Source: Leptotrichia massiliensis
GTDB taxonomy: Bacteria > Fusobacteriota > Fusobacteriia > Fusobacteriales > Leptotrichiaceae
Reading direction: 5' to 3'
DNA length: 64,000 bases
Assembly (NCBI RefSeq): GCF_900104625.1
Contig: NZ_FNVZ01000005.1
Location: 744,001-808,000 of the forward strand
Part shown: piece after piece, positions 1-9,305 of the stretch
Numbering within the stretch: the first letter of the stretch is position 1
How the letters are laid out: each line of letters opens with the position of its first letter
The notes under the pieces: generated by a model
The model's database searches: none
What the model was told of the DNA's origin: nothing
The model's input: only the letters and a program-made list of their open reading frames with translations
Program-made: the position numbers and the translations under genes

Positions 1-1206
1 ACAAAAACATTTTGGAACAAAAAAATTGTTTTAACAAGTACGCCAACAGTAAGAGGGGAATCAAGAATAGAACAGGAGTATGAAAACAGTACACAGGAAG
101 AATATTATATCCCTTGTCCAAAATGTGGAACAATGCAAAGATTGGAATGGAAAAATATTGTTTTTGAAAATATTGGACACAAATGTCAAGATTGCCTTGA
201 AGTTTCAAGTGAATATGAGTGGAAAAAGAATATGAAAGAGGGAGAATGGATTGCAGGAAATGTTGAAATTGATCCGAAAGCAGTAAGAGGATTTCATATT
301 AACGAATTGTATAGTCCTTTTTCGACTTGGAAAAGTATAATAAAAAAATTCAAGGAATCTAAAGGCGATGTTCAACTTATGAAGGTTTTCACTAATACTG
401 CATTAGGTGAAACTTTTGAGGAAAAAAGAGATAAAATGGATTTTGAAAAAATATCTCACAGAAAAGAACATTATGGCTGCGAAATTCCTGAAAACGTAAA
501 CGTTTTGACTGCGGGAGTTGATGTTCAAGATGATAGATTGGAATGTGAAGTTGTAGGTTGGGGAGCTGATGAAGAAAGTTGGGGGATTTATTATAAAGTA
601 TTCATAGGAAATCCTGCTGAAACTCATGTGTGGAATCAGCTTGAAAGGTTTTTGGATACTGAATTTACCTATGCTAATGGACAGAAAATAAAAATAATAT
701 GTACCTGTATTGATACAGGAGGAAATCATACTATGTCAACTTATGGATTTGTGAAACCTCGTGAGATTAAGAGAATTTTTGGAGTAAAGGGTGGAAGTGT
801 TGAAGGGAAGCCTTTTATTACTAGACCAACAAAAACAAATAAAGGACAAATTTCGCTATTTGTATTAAATACTGATACAGGGAAAGAAACTATTATGGCC
901 AGATTGAGAATTGATTTACCTGGACCAAGATATATGCATTTTCCAGATAATGCAGAAAGAGGGTATGATGAAACATACTTTAAAGGATTGACTGCAGAAG
1001 TTAAGATTACAACTTTTGAAAAAGGAGTAAGAAAAACTAAGTGGGTTGTTACAGGAACTAAAAGGAATGAACCGTTGGATATTAGAAATTATGCTTATGC
1101 TGCGTTAAAAATAGCTAATCCTGATTTGAGTAAAAAATATTTGATTGATGTTACAGAAAGACCAAAAGTGCAAACAAAAAGAAAAATATTGTCGAAAGGA
1201 ATTTAG
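1..1206 (+). CDS. Phage terminase large subunit, GpA family (5' end outside window)
   Basis: The frame is open from base 1, so the gene starts upstream of the window; an ATG at 133 is internal. The visible part carries the STPT motif near its start, then a CPKCG zinc-knuckle-like pair of cysteines (a second CQDC pair follows), and the DVQDDRLE and CIDTGG motifs of the nuclease half, as in lambda gpA terminases. The family packages DNA into proheads through an N-terminal ATPase (missing here) and a C-terminal endonuclease. It is followed at once by the portal region, in the usual head-gene order. Family assignment is strong; packaging type (cos or pac) cannot be told from this part. Confidence 0.9.
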   Translation, partial: TKTFWNKKIVLTSTPTVRGESRIEQEYENSTQEEYYIPCPKCGTMQRLEWKNIVFENIGHKCQDCLEVSSEYEWKKNMKEGEWIAGNVEIDPKAVRGFHINELYSPFSTWKSIIKKFKESKGDVQLMKVFTNTALGETFEEKRDKMDFEKISHRKEHYGCEIPENVNVLTAGVDVQDDRLECEVVGWGADEESWGIYYKVFIGNPAETHVWNQLERFLDTEFTYANGQKIKIICTCIDTGGNHTMSTYGFVKPREIKRIFGVKGGSVEGKPFITRPTKTNKGQISLFVLNTDTGKETIMARLRIDLPGPRYMHFPDNAERGYDETYFKGLTAEVKITTFEKGVRKTKWVVTGTKRNEPLDIRNYAYAALKIANPDLSKKYLIDVTERPKVQTKRKILSKGI

Positions 1207-1209
1207 AAA

Positions 1210-1440
1210 ATGGGAAAATCAAATTATTCAAGAGAATATATTTTAGAAATGATAGTTGAATACGGCAAAGCTGAACGAGCAGCTTTGGCTGGAACTAGTT
1301 ATAAAATTGGAACTAGGGAACTTACTCGAATGGGAATAGATGCAATAAGAAAAGGAAGAGCTTACTGGGAAAATGAACTTCAAAAAATAAATGGCAAAGG
1401 CAACAGGAAAGTGAGAAGAGGTGTGCCTAGAAATCTTTAG
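1210..1440 (+). CDS. Small head protein, gpW/DUF6148-like head-tail joining candidate
   Basis: This 76-residue protein lies between the terminase and the portal, the slot of lambda gpW. It contains a YKIGTRELTR stretch followed by a helix (AIRKGRAYWENEL), a pattern I associate with DUF6148-type proteins of other phages. The C-terminus is basic. It begins three bases after the terminase stop and is certainly part of the same transcript. Function as a head completion or joining protein is inferred from position and length only. Confidence 0.7.
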   Translation: MGKSNYSREYILEMIVEYGKAERAALAGTSYKIGTRELTRMGIDAIRKGRAYWENELQKINGKGNRKVRRGVPRNL

Positions 1441-1458
1441 CAGAAAAGGAGGTGTTTT

Positions 1459-3012
1459 ATGAATTTTATTGATAAATTGGTAACGGCATTTAATCCAGAA
1501 AAAGGACTTAAAAGATTTCAAGCAAGAAGAAAATTAGAAATTCTTAATACTGGATATTCAAATCACGGTGCTTCAACTACTAAAAAATCAATGCTAGGCT
1601 GGCAAAGTGCTGGTGGTGGAGTAAAAAAGGATATTTATAAGAACCGTAAAAAGTTGATTGAACGTTCGAGAGATTTATATATGGGAACTTCTGTGGCTAC
1701 TGGTGCATTGAAAACTATTAATACAAATGTTGTTGGGAGCGGATTAAAATTAAAGTCTGCTATTGATAATGAGACAATAGGTATTAGTGATGAAGAGGCA
1801 GAAACTATAGAAAGTTTGATAGAAAAAGAATTTGAGCTTTGGTCGAAAGACAAGATTGATAATCTAGGGACTATGAACTTTTATCAGATTCAGGAACTTG
1901 TATTTTTGACAGTATTAATGAATGGAGAATGCTTTATAAAATTGAATTATTTTGAAACTCCAAAAAATCCATACAGTTTGAAACTGGAAATTTTAGAACC
2001 TGACAGAATATACACTCCAAACAATCTGATTTCAGATAAAAGTGTAGTCGAAGGTGTGAAAATAGATAAAAATGGAAGAATAGAAGGCTATTATGTTTCG
2101 TCTGAACATCCATTAGACGCAACTGGGGGAGTAAGTGAAAAATTTGTAAAAGTTTATGGAAGTGAAAATCAAAAAAATATAATACATCTACTTTTCACAG
2201 AAAGACCTGAACAGGTAAGGGGAATTCCAATATTATCTCCAGTTATTGAGAATTTAAAGCAGCTTGGAAATTATACCGAAGCCGAACTAATGGCAGCAGT
2301 TATAAGCGGAATGTATGCAATTTTTATTGAAAGTGAAGCCGAGAATTCGAGCGGTGCTGATGTAGGTGAACTTGAAGCAGTCGAAAATGATTTGCTGGTA
2401 GATTCGGAAGATGAAACTACTATAGAACTTGCACCAGGAATGGTTGTAGGGCTTAATCCAGGAGAAAAAGCAAAAGCTACTAATCCAGGAAGACCTAATG
2501 CTCAATTTGATCCTTTTGTTACAAGTATTCTAAGACAAATAGGAAGTGCTTTGGAAGTTCCTTATGAACTTTTAATAAAGCATTTTACGGCAAGTTATTC
2601 AGCAAGTCGTGCAGCACTTCTGGAAGCGTGGAAAATGTTTAGGAAAAGGCGTGAATGGTTTGTAGAGAATTTTACCCAGCCTATTTATGAAGAATGGTTA
2701 AACGAAGCGTATTTGTTAGGTAGAGTTGAACTTAAAAATTATGGAACTGATTTTCTTATAGATAAAGCGTGGTGTGGCTCTCAATGGAACGGACCATCTC
2801 AAGGGCAAATAGATCCGTTGAAAGAGGCTAATGCGGCAGTTATAAGAATCAATAATGGATTATCGACTAGGACGAGAGAAACAGCCGAACTTAATGGAGG
2901 AGATTTTGAGCAGAATATAAGAATTTTGGCAAAGGAAAATAAATTATTAACAGAGAAAGGAGTGGTATTGAATGCCGAAACAACTCAAATTTTGGAACGT
3001 GATGAAGAATGA
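1459..3012 (+). CDS. Phage portal protein, lambda gpB family
   Basis: The 517-residue protein forms the dodecameric channel at the capsid vertex through which DNA enters and leaves. The N-terminal region (ARRKLEILNTGYSNHGAS) and the central part with LEILEPDRI, HLLFTERPEQVRGIP and GSALEVPYELLIKHF are typical of lambda-type portals. The ATG is preceded by AAAGGAGG at suitable spacing. The 3' end overlaps the next gene by 41 bases, indicating translational coupling. Length is normal for the family. Confidence 0.93.
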   Translation: MNFIDKLVTAFNPEKGLKRFQARRKLEILNTGYSNHGASTTKKSMLGWQSAGGGVKKDIYKNRKKLIERSRDLYMGTSVATGALKTINTNVVGSGLKLKSAIDNETIGISDEEAETIESLIEKEFELWSKDKIDNLGTMNFYQIQELVFLTVLMNGECFIKLNYFETPKNPYSLKLEILEPDRIYTPNNLISDKSVVEGVKIDKNGRIEGYYVSSEHPLDATGGVSEKFVKVYGSENQKNIIHLLFTERPEQVRGIPILSPVIENLKQLGNYTEAELMAAVISGMYAIFIESEAENSSGADVGELEAVENDLLVDSEDETTIELAPGMVVGLNPGEKAKATNPGRPNAQFDPFVTSILRQIGSALEVPYELLIKHFTASYSASRAALLEAWKMFRKRREWFVENFTQPIYEEWLNEAYLLGRVELKNYGTDFLIDKAWCGSQWNGPSQGQIDPLKEANAAVIRINNGLSTRTRETAELNGGDFEQNIRILAKENKLLTEKGVVLNAETTQILERDEE

Positions 3013-4117
3013 TGAGGAAAAATCAGCTGAACTGATACTTTATGGGAGCATTGGAAGTGATGAATATTGGGATGATATATCTGATAAGGCGTTTAAACAG
3101 GATATTGAAAATCTTGGGGATGTGGAAAATATAACTTTGCACATAAATAGTCCGGGAGGGAGTGTATTTAGTGCTGTAGCAATAGCGAATACTCTTAAAA
3201 ATCATAAGGCTAAAATAACAGCAAATATAGATGGATTGGCAGCAAGTGCTGCAACTATCATAACAAGTGCTTGTGATACTGTAAGAATGCCTAAAAATGC
3301 TTTATTTATGGTACATAATCCAATAACTTTCGCTTACGGAAATAATCAAGATATGCAAAAAACACTTGAAATGTTAAATAAAGTTAAAAATAGCATTATT
3401 GAGACATATCTAAATAAAGCAAAGACTGACAAGGAAACGTTGTCGGAATTAATGGATAACGAAACTTGGATGAGTGCAGAAGAAGCTAAGGAATATGGAT
3501 TTGTTGATGAAATATTAGATGAAAGTGTGGAAAAAGAAGTTATTGAGAATAAATTGATTATAAACAATATGGCTTTTGATATTTCAAGATTTAAAAATTT
3601 TAAAGAAAAGAAAAATCAAGATTCAAGAATTATAAATATTTCTGTAAATAGTACAGGAAGTCCTGAAGAAATAGCTGATAAATTTAGAGATATATTAAAT
3701 TCGACAGAAAATCAGAAAAATGAAGGAGGAAATATGACGTTAGAAGAGTTAAAAAACAAATTTCCAGAACTTTACAATCAAATCTTTAATGAAGGTAAGG
3801 AAGCTGGAATAACCAAAGAAAGGGAAAGAATGAGAGAAATTGATAACTTGGATGTATCAAATTATTCTGAACTTATTGAAAATGCTAAATATAATGAGCC
3901 AGTAGAAGCTAGTGTATTGGCAGTAAATATTTTGAATAAACAGAAGGAAGAAAGAATTAAGAAATTACAAAATATTAAGAATGATAGTCAAAATAATTTT
4001 ACACCGCCAGTTCCAAATAATGGTACAGCGGAAAATAATGAAGAGAAAAAATTTATGGGAGTGAATATTTCAAACATTTTTTCTTTAATGAATAAAAAAA
4101 CAGAGGAGGGCAAATAA
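2972..4117 (+). CDS. Head maturation protease (ClpP-type S14) with C-terminal scaffold domain
   Basis: Residues about 15-190 are a ClpP fold: the INSPGGSV oxyanion-hole motif, GLAASAATII with the likely catalytic serine, and MVHNP with the catalytic histidine. Residues after about 255 are a charged, coiled-coil-like segment resembling a lambda Nu3-type scaffold. The ATG at 2972 follows a GAAAGGAG site inside the portal gene. The protease is expected to cleave scaffold and capsid protein during prohead maturation. An internal in-frame start gives the scaffold alone (see 3734-4117). Confidence 0.9.
   Translation: MPKQLKFWNVMKNDEEKSAELILYGSIGSDEYWDDISDKAFKQDIENLGDVENITLHINSPGGSVFSAVAIANTLKNHKAKITANIDGLAASAATIITSACDTVRMPKNALFMVHNPITFAYGNNQDMQKTLEMLNKVKNSIIETYLNKAKTDKETLSELMDNETWMSAEEAKEYGFVDEILDESVEKEVIENKLIINNMAFDISRFKNFKEKKNQDSRIINISVNSTGSPEEIADKFRDILNSTENQKNEGGNMTLEELKNKFPELYNQIFNEGKEAGITKERERMREIDNLDVSNYSELIENAKYNEPVEASVLAVNILNKQKEERIKKLQNIKNDSQNNFTPPVPNNGTAENNEEKKFMGVNISNIFSLMNKKTEEGK
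3734..4117 (+). CDS. Nested in-frame scaffold protein (Nu3-like)
   Basis: An ATG at 3734, in frame with the protease gene, is preceded by a near-perfect AAGGAGG at 3723-3729. It would make a 127-residue, highly charged helical protein (MTLEELKNKFPELYNQ at its start) ending with the protease. The lambda C/Nu3 pair uses the same arrangement, in which the scaffold is translated from inside the protease gene. The ribosome-binding site is visible in the sequence; production of the shorter product is inferred. Confidence 0.75.
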   Translation: MTLEELKNKFPELYNQIFNEGKEAGITKERERMREIDNLDVSNYSELIENAKYNEPVEASVLAVNILNKQKEERIKKLQNIKNDSQNNFTPPVPNNGTAENNEEKKFMGVNISNIFSLMNKKTEEGK

Positions 4118-4452
4118 TGGATTTTGTAACAAAAGGCAACGAATATGCCAGCGAACAGTTTTTAAGTGGTACAGGGCATAAATATATGGAATTTGAAGTG
4201 CCACAAGGTAAGAATGTAAAAAGAGGAGACGCTGTAAATGCAGGTGCTGAACTTTCAGATGGAACTGATTTATTTGGAATAGTTATGGAAAATGCTGACG
4301 GAACAACGGCAAAAACTAAAACAACTGTAGCTATTTCAGGGGAATTTATTTTTGAGGGATTAAATGTGAAAGCAGGTACACAAAAAGCGGAGTTTACAAA
4401 AGCGGCTAGAGATAAAGGAATTGTAATAAAAGGATTAGGAGGTAAGGAATAA
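4117..4452 (+). CDS. Head decoration protein, lambda gpD (HDPD) family
   Basis: A 111-residue protein beginning within the protease stop codon overlap. Its pattern (GDAVNAGAELSDGTDLFGIVMENAD, read as two adjacent blocks) and beta-rich composition match the lambda gpD-type decoration proteins that trimerise on the expanded capsid and brace it against DNA pressure. Position directly before the major capsid gene is the conserved one. GGAGGG ribosome-binding site upstream. Confidence 0.85.
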   Translation: MDFVTKGNEYASEQFLSGTGHKYMEFEVPQGKNVKRGDAVNAGAELSDGTDLFGIVMENADGTTAKTKTTVAISGEFIFEGLNVKAGTQKAEFTKAARDKGIVIKGLGGKE

Positions 4453-5465
4453 TGCCAGCAGTAATAGAATTTATCGGGTTGTATGACCAGAATGTAATTA
4501 GACCAAAATCATTTATTAGAGATAATTTTTTTAAAAACAGGAAAACATCAGAAAATCAAAAAATGGAAATAGAATTTAGAAAAGGAAGACAGCTTGTAGC
4601 ACCTTTTGTATCTGAATTTATTCCAGGAACAGAAATGGTAAAAAACACTTACGAAAGTAAATTTTTTCAAGCTCCAAAAGTAGCACCAAAAAGAACTTTT
4701 TCAGCTTTCGAGTTATTTTTTAATAAAACGGCAGGGGAAACTATATATGGTGGAAAAAGTCCTGAAGAAAGAAAAGCGGACTTGCTTGCTGAATCGTTTG
4801 CAGAATTTGAGGAACAAATTACAAGACGTGAAGAAATTATGTGTACTGAAGCATTGTTTAATGGAAAAGTTGTTGTGGAAGGTGAAGGAATAAAAGGAGA
4901 AATTAAATTTGGAACAGTTGAAGAAATTACTCCTGCTACTTTATGGACACAGCCTAATGCAGATATAATTGGAGATTTACAGGCAGCTATAACAAAAATT
5001 GGGGAAACTACAGGATTAAGACCTGAAATGATTTTAATGGATCCTGTGGCTGCAAAATTATTTGTAGAAAATGAAAAAATTCAGAAATTACTGGATATTA
5101 GAAATTATCATGCGGGAGAAATCAATCCTAGAGAAGTTGCAGGTGGAGCAATCTATATTGGAACTCTTGCACCATTTGGATTGCCTATTTATTCTTATCA
5201 ATCACAACATTCTGTATTAAAAGCTGATGGTAAAACGTATGAAAATAAGCCACTTATCCCTGAAGGTAAAGTTTTGCTAGCACCAAGCAACAATACGATT
5301 GTCTATGGACCAGCAGCGGATGTAAAACAAGGAATTATTGTGGCAGAGCGTTCAGTATTTACTGATGAAGATTCAAAATCAAATACAGTGGAAATTAGAA
5401 CAGAATCAAGACCGCTTCCAGTAGTTTATGACATAGAAGCTATAAAAATACTGAAGGTTAAATAG
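4452..5465 (+). CDS. Major capsid protein, lambda gpE family
   Basis: The 337-residue protein has the hallmarks of the gpE family: an N-terminal FLYDQ-like segment (FIGLYDQNVIRPKSF), a central RREEIMCTEALFNGKV helix, and a C-terminal beta region ending in ESRPLPVVYDIEAIK. It shares one base with the decoration gene stop. It forms the HK97-fold shell. Length is normal. Confidence 0.92.
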   Translation: MPAVIEFIGLYDQNVIRPKSFIRDNFFKNRKTSENQKMEIEFRKGRQLVAPFVSEFIPGTEMVKNTYESKFFQAPKVAPKRTFSAFELFFNKTAGETIYGGKSPEERKADLLAESFAEFEEQITRREEIMCTEALFNGKVVVEGEGIKGEIKFGTVEEITPATLWTQPNADIIGDLQAAITKIGETTGLRPEMILMDPVAAKLFVENEKIQKLLDIRNYHAGEINPREVAGGAIYIGTLAPFGLPIYSYQSQHSVLKADGKTYENKPLIPEGKVLLAPSNNTIVYGPAADVKQGIIVAERSVFTDEDSKSNTVEIRTESRPLPVVYDIEAIKILKVK

Positions 5466-5474
5466 GAGGTTGTG

Positions 5475-5702
5475 ATGAAGTATAAAGCATTAAAGCCTTT
5501 GATTTATAGCGGAGTTAGTTATGAAGCAGGGGCAGAAGTGGATATTTTAGAAAAATCAGTTGTAAAAAGTTGTATTGAAAGAGAATTGATTGAAGAAATA
5601 ACGGATACTACTGAAAAAGTAGTATCTAAAACTTTAGTTGATGAAGATAATCAAGATACAGAAAAAGATGATAAAGGAGATAAAAAGAATAAAAATAAAT
5701 AG
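5475..5702 (+). CDS. Small phage head protein between capsid and connector
   Basis: About 75 residues. A GTG at 5472 is possible, but the ATG at 5475 has better spacing from AGGAGG at 5464-5469. The N-terminal half (KYKALKPLIYSGVSYEAGAEVDI) looks like a small beta fold seen in several phage head operons; the C-terminal third is very acidic then lysine-rich and probably disordered. It occupies the lambda FI position, but I see no sequence evidence for FI function. Confidence 0.7.
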   Translation: MKYKALKPLIYSGVSYEAGAEVDILEKSVVKSCIERELIEEITDTTEKVVSKTLVDEDNQDTEKDDKGDKKNKNK

Positions 5703-5712
5703 GTGATAATCT

Positions 5713-6042
5713 ATGAATTTTAAAGAAATGGTTGCCAATGATATTGGAAATGTATTTTTGAATATTGATGAATTTGGTACAACACACACTTTTAATGGAC
5801 GTGAAATTAAATGTGTGATTGATGAGGAAAAATTTCAGAATAAACAGAAAAATGGACTTATTACACAGGAAGAAGGAACTTTTCAGGAAGGATTTACAGT
5901 CTTTGTTGGAGAAAAGGATTTAAGAATTAAGCCACATCCTGGGGAAATGATGACATTGGATGGAGAAACTTATGAAGTTATGCTAAGTAAATTTGATATG
6001 GGAATACATGAGATAGATTTGGTGAAATATGAGGAGGTCTAA
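5713..6042 (+). CDS. Head-tail connector protein, gpFII-like candidate
   Basis: A 109-residue beta-rich protein in the slot of lambda FII. The C-terminal block HPGEMMTLDGETYEVM matches the pattern of head-tail attachment proteins, often annotated as ATP-binding sugar transporter-like from Gifsy-2, in which a turn with a DG pair precedes the last strands. It ends exactly where the next gene begins. It would form the lower collar that receives the tail. Confidence 0.72.
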   Translation: MNFKEMVANDIGNVFLNIDEFGTTHTFNGREIKCVIDEEKFQNKQKNGLITQEEGTFQEGFTVFVGEKDLRIKPHPGEMMTLDGETYEVMLSKFDMGIHEIDLVKYEEV

Positions 6043-6585
6043 ATGTTTGATATAAAATTAGATCCGCATCAACTAGAAAAAGTAAAAAGTGCATTGAGTC
6101 AATTTCCTGATAAATTTCCAAAAGCTGTGGCATTTGCAGTAAATCGTTCTCTTGCAATGACGAAAACGGAGCAAATGAGAAGAACTACTGCAATGTATAC
6201 TGTTGCAAGAGGAAAATTGGCAGAATCAATAAACGTATTTAATGCCAATCCAGGAAACTTGGTTGGAAAAATAAATTCAAAAGGGGGAATGATTGGGTTA
6301 GATCATTTCAAATTAAATCCAAAAACAAGAAGAAAAACAATGGTTTCAGCAGTAGTCAAAAAAGGAGAAGGTGGAGATTTACCAAACGCCTTTATCGCTT
6401 ATTCTGATGGAAGATTGGGGGCATTTACAAGAGAAACAGGAAAATCTTTGCCAATAAAACGTAGAATGGGACCATCTGCTCCTCAAATGCTTGGAGAATT
6501 AAGTATCCTTGATTATTTACAAGGATTTATGGAAGAGAAATTTAATATAAGAATAGATCACGAACTTGGAAGGATATTGGAATAA
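6043..6585 (+). CDS. Minor tail protein Z family (tail completion)
   Basis: The 180-residue protein opens with a helix (DPHQLEKVKSALSQFPDKF) and KAVAFAVNRSLAMTKTE, the typical start of the GPZ minor tail protein family, and carries a basic middle segment. Such proteins act at the head-proximal tail end in joining tails to heads. It overlaps the following gene by one base. GAGGTC ribosome-binding site precedes the ATG. Confidence 0.82.
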   Translation: MFDIKLDPHQLEKVKSALSQFPDKFPKAVAFAVNRSLAMTKTEQMRRTTAMYTVARGKLAESINVFNANPGNLVGKINSKGGMIGLDHFKLNPKTRRKTMVSAVVKKGEGGDLPNAFIAYSDGRLGAFTRETGKSLPIKRRMGPSAPQMLGELSILDYLQGFMEEKFNIRIDHELGRILE

Positions 6586-7058
6586 TGATTCATACAGAAA
6601 AGAAGATTTATGAGTTTCTTAAAAAGATAATGGAAGAAAAAGGATTTAATGTTTATAGAGGTTTCTTACCTTCGAACAGTTTTGAAGATAGGGAGAATGG
6701 GAAAAAGACGAATGATTATTTTCCGTTTGTTATTTTAAGAGCATTAGAATTCAGACAAGATAGAGCTGGTGTTGACTATTATAATGCTTTTTCTGATTTT
6801 GAAATTTGGGTTGGGACAAAAGAGGAAAAGGAAGAGGATTATCTAAAAAATTTAGAAATGGCTAGATATATAGCTGGAAAACTTCTTGAAGAAACAACAA
6901 GGGTTAAAAATAATATCGGAAATGCAGAGTTTGTATTGGAACAGAATAAAGAAATCAAGGTTGCTTTTTATAGTGATCAGGCTAATCCATATTTTTATTC
7001 TAGGTTAAAATTTACAGCTTATGCAGAACCTATTGTGTCAGAATATACAAATTTATAG
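6585..7058 (+). CDS. Tail terminator-like phage protein
   Basis: A 157-residue protein placed between the Z-type protein and the sheath. N-terminal helix, then FLPSNSFEDR and a beta-rich middle with DYYNAFSDFEIWVG, as seen in tail-terminator (gpU of lambda or similar) folds that cap the tail tube. The assignment rests on length, predicted fold and position; the family name cannot be fixed by eye. Confidence 0.6.
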   Translation: MIHTEKKIYEFLKKIMEEKGFNVYRGFLPSNSFEDRENGKKTNDYFPFVILRALEFRQDRAGVDYYNAFSDFEIWVGTKEEKEEDYLKNLEMARYIAGKLLEETTRVKNNIGNAEFVLEQNKEIKVAFYSDQANPYFYSRLKFTAYAEPIVSEYTNL

Positions 7059-7066
7059 GAGGAAAA

Positions 7067-7309
7067 ATGGAAACAGAAACAAGATATGTTTATATAGGCA
7101 AGAATATTGATTTGCCTGATGTGAGACTTAACAAGAGCGGGATATATTTTGGAGAAGAAATTGAAGAAATAAGAAAAAAATATCCTTTACTTGAAAAATT
7201 GCTTATTAAAGCAGATGATTTACCTTTTGCAGAAAAGAATGAAATCTTGCTTGAGCAACTAACAGATGAACTTTTAGAAAGTGTGAAAGGAGAAAATGAT
7301 GGCGTATAA
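7067..7309 (+). CDS. Small hypothetical tail-operon protein
   Basis: An 80-residue acidic protein with an AGGAGG site just before its ATG. It overlaps the sheath gene by 14 bases. Many contractile-tail operons carry a small protein (DUF2635 type) just before the sheath, and this one has the right place and size, but I see no clear motif. Function unknown. Confidence 0.65.
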   Translation: METETRYVYIGKNIDLPDVRLNKSGIYFGEEIEEIRKKYPLLEKLLIKADDLPFAEKNEILLEQLTDELLESVKGENDGV

Positions 7310-8747
7310 ACACGGAACGTATCAGACAGAGGCGGCAAGTGATATAAATTTGCCTGTTACGCTCGATTATGGGCATTTTATCGTGGGAATGGCACCAATT
7401 CATAAGGTTAAAAAGGGAAAAAGGAAAACTAATGAAGTTGTGAGAATTGGAACGTTAAGAGAAGCCCTTGAATACTTTGGAGATACTTATGATTTAGACT
7501 TCAGTATTTCTCAGGCAGTAAAAGTATTTTTTGAGCTTTATGCAGTAGCACCTTTGTTTGTCGTAAATATCTTAGATTTGGATAAACACAAGTCTGATAA
7601 CAAAAAAACAGCACAGGGGCTGGAAATGAAAAGCGGGAAAGTGCTTGTGAAAAACCACAAAATTATAACAGACACTCTTGTTATAAAAGATAATTCGACA
7701 AGTTCTGAAATATCGGATGCAAGATATTTATGGACAGAAGAAGGACTGGAAATTTATGCAACTGCACCAAATAATAATAAAATTGATATTGAATATTATG
7801 AAGTGGATTTAACAAAAGTGAAAAAAGAAGAAGCAATTGGTGGATATAACATTAACACAATGCAGAGAACTGGGCTTGATTTGGTTGATGAAGTGTATTT
7901 GAAATTTTCAGAACTTCCAGCATTCATTGATGTTCCAGATTTTTCAAACGACAGTGCAGTAGCGGCTGTAATGGCAACAAAAGCTAAAAATATAAATTCA
8001 GGAATGTTTGAGGCAGTAGCTTTGATAAATGCACCCGCGGATAAAAGATATGATGAAATCGTATCTTGGAAAGACAGTGAAAATATATTGTCAGAAGATC
8101 AGGTAATTTTATACGGTTACCCGAAACTATCAGGAAATGTGTATTTTCACTCTATCCACTATGGAGCGTTATCATTAAAAGTGGATTCAGAAAACGACAA
8201 CATTCCATCGCAAGCACCTTCAAACCATGCTTATAAGATAGATGCCTTAGCATATAAAAATTCAAGTGGAAATTTTGAAGAAATAATGCTAGATAAGGAA
8301 CAACAAGCGAACTTTTTGAATAAAAACGGAGCTGTAACGGCAATAAACTTTAAAGGGTGGCGTTGCTGGGGAACTGAAACAGCAAAGAATCCTCTAGCAA
8401 CAGATCCGAAAGACAAATTTGGCTATACTCGTAGAATGTTCAAGTATATAGGAAATGAATTAGTAATTAGTTATTTCAATAGCATAGATAAGAGATTTAC
8501 ACTTAAATTGGCTGAAACTATTACAAAATCTATGAACATAAGGTTAAATGGACTTGTTGCGGCTAATCATTTCCTTGCTGCAGAGGCTGTATTATCAGAA
8601 GAAGATAATAATTTAACAAATGTAATAAATGGAGATGTTACTTGGATTATAAAACTTGGAATTGCTCCAGGGTTAAAATCCATGACATTTAAGAAAAAAT
8701 ACGACGTGGATGCTTTACAGGCGTTTGCAAATAATTTAGGAAGTTAG
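7296..8747 (+). CDS. Contractile tail sheath protein
   Basis: The 483-residue protein is followed by a tube gene, as in P2 FI/FII. The C-terminal region with the block GFTRRMF-like GYTRRMFKYIGNELVISY and LVAANHFLAAEAVLSEEDN fits the conserved C-terminal sheath domain that interlocks subunits in the contractile helix. Two adjacent ATGs (7296 and 7299) follow AAAGGAG. Its presence shows a myovirus-type tail. Confidence 0.9.
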   Translation: MMAYKHGTYQTEAASDINLPVTLDYGHFIVGMAPIHKVKKGKRKTNEVVRIGTLREALEYFGDTYDLDFSISQAVKVFFELYAVAPLFVVNILDLDKHKSDNKKTAQGLEMKSGKVLVKNHKIITDTLVIKDNSTSSEISDARYLWTEEGLEIYATAPNNNKIDIEYYEVDLTKVKKEEAIGGYNINTMQRTGLDLVDEVYLKFSELPAFIDVPDFSNDSAVAAVMATKAKNINSGMFEAVALINAPADKRYDEIVSWKDSENILSEDQVILYGYPKLSGNVYFHSIHYGALSLKVDSENDNIPSQAPSNHAYKIDALAYKNSSGNFEEIMLDKEQQANFLNKNGAVTAINFKGWRCWGTETAKNPLATDPKDKFGYTRRMFKYIGNELVISYFNSIDKRFTLKLAETITKSMNIRLNGLVAANHFLAAEAVLSEEDNNLTNVINGDVTWIIKLGIAPGLKSMTFKKKYDVDALQAFANNLGS

Positions 8748-8758
8748 GAGGTTAAAAA

Positions 8759-9286
8759 ATGGGAAAAGCAAATATACCAGTAGCGTTAAACGATGTTGAA
8801 ATATTTATCAATGGTCAAAATAACCTGGTAGGAATCGGTGAAGTGGAGCTGCCTAATTTGGAAACGGCAACTGTAAGTTTAAATCAAATTGGAATGGTGT
8901 CAGAATACGATGCTGTGCTTACAGGGCACTATAAAAAGCTGGAAGCAAAAATAAAAATGGAATGCATTGATGAAACTCTTTTGAATTTTAATAACGAAGG
9001 AGAGTTAATGATTGAATGTAAAGGTGTAATTCAAAAAATGAATAAAATAACGCACGCACCAACTTACATAGGAATAGATGTAACTTTTAAAGGGATGCTT
9101 AAAAAGTTTGACGGACCAAAATTAAAACCAGGAAATAAACTTGAAGCATCGCTTGATTTATCATTAAGTTATTATAAAGTGATGATAGATGGTAAAGAAA
9201 TAGCACTTCTTGATGTATTTAATAGAATTAGTAATATAAATGGAGAAACTAATGGAAAAATCAGAAGACTGTTAGGATTGATGTAA
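8759..9286 (+). CDS. Tail tube protein, P2 gpFII-like
   Basis: A 175-residue protein with the start pattern IPVALNDVEIFINGQNNLVGIGEVELP typical of P2 FII-type tube proteins (quoted here as contiguous short blocks: ALNDVEIFING and GIGEVELPNLE). It follows the sheath gene with an AGGAGG site. It polymerises into the inner rigid tube through which DNA passes. Confidence 0.9.
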   Translation: MGKANIPVALNDVEIFINGQNNLVGIGEVELPNLETATVSLNQIGMVSEYDAVLTGHYKKLEAKIKMECIDETLLNFNNEGELMIECKGVIQKMNKITHAPTYIGIDVTFKGMLKKFDGPKLKPGNKLEASLDLSLSYYKVMIDGKEIALLDVFNRISNINGETNGKIRRLLGLM

Positions 9287-9305
9287 AAATTTAGGAGGAT
9301 ATAAA

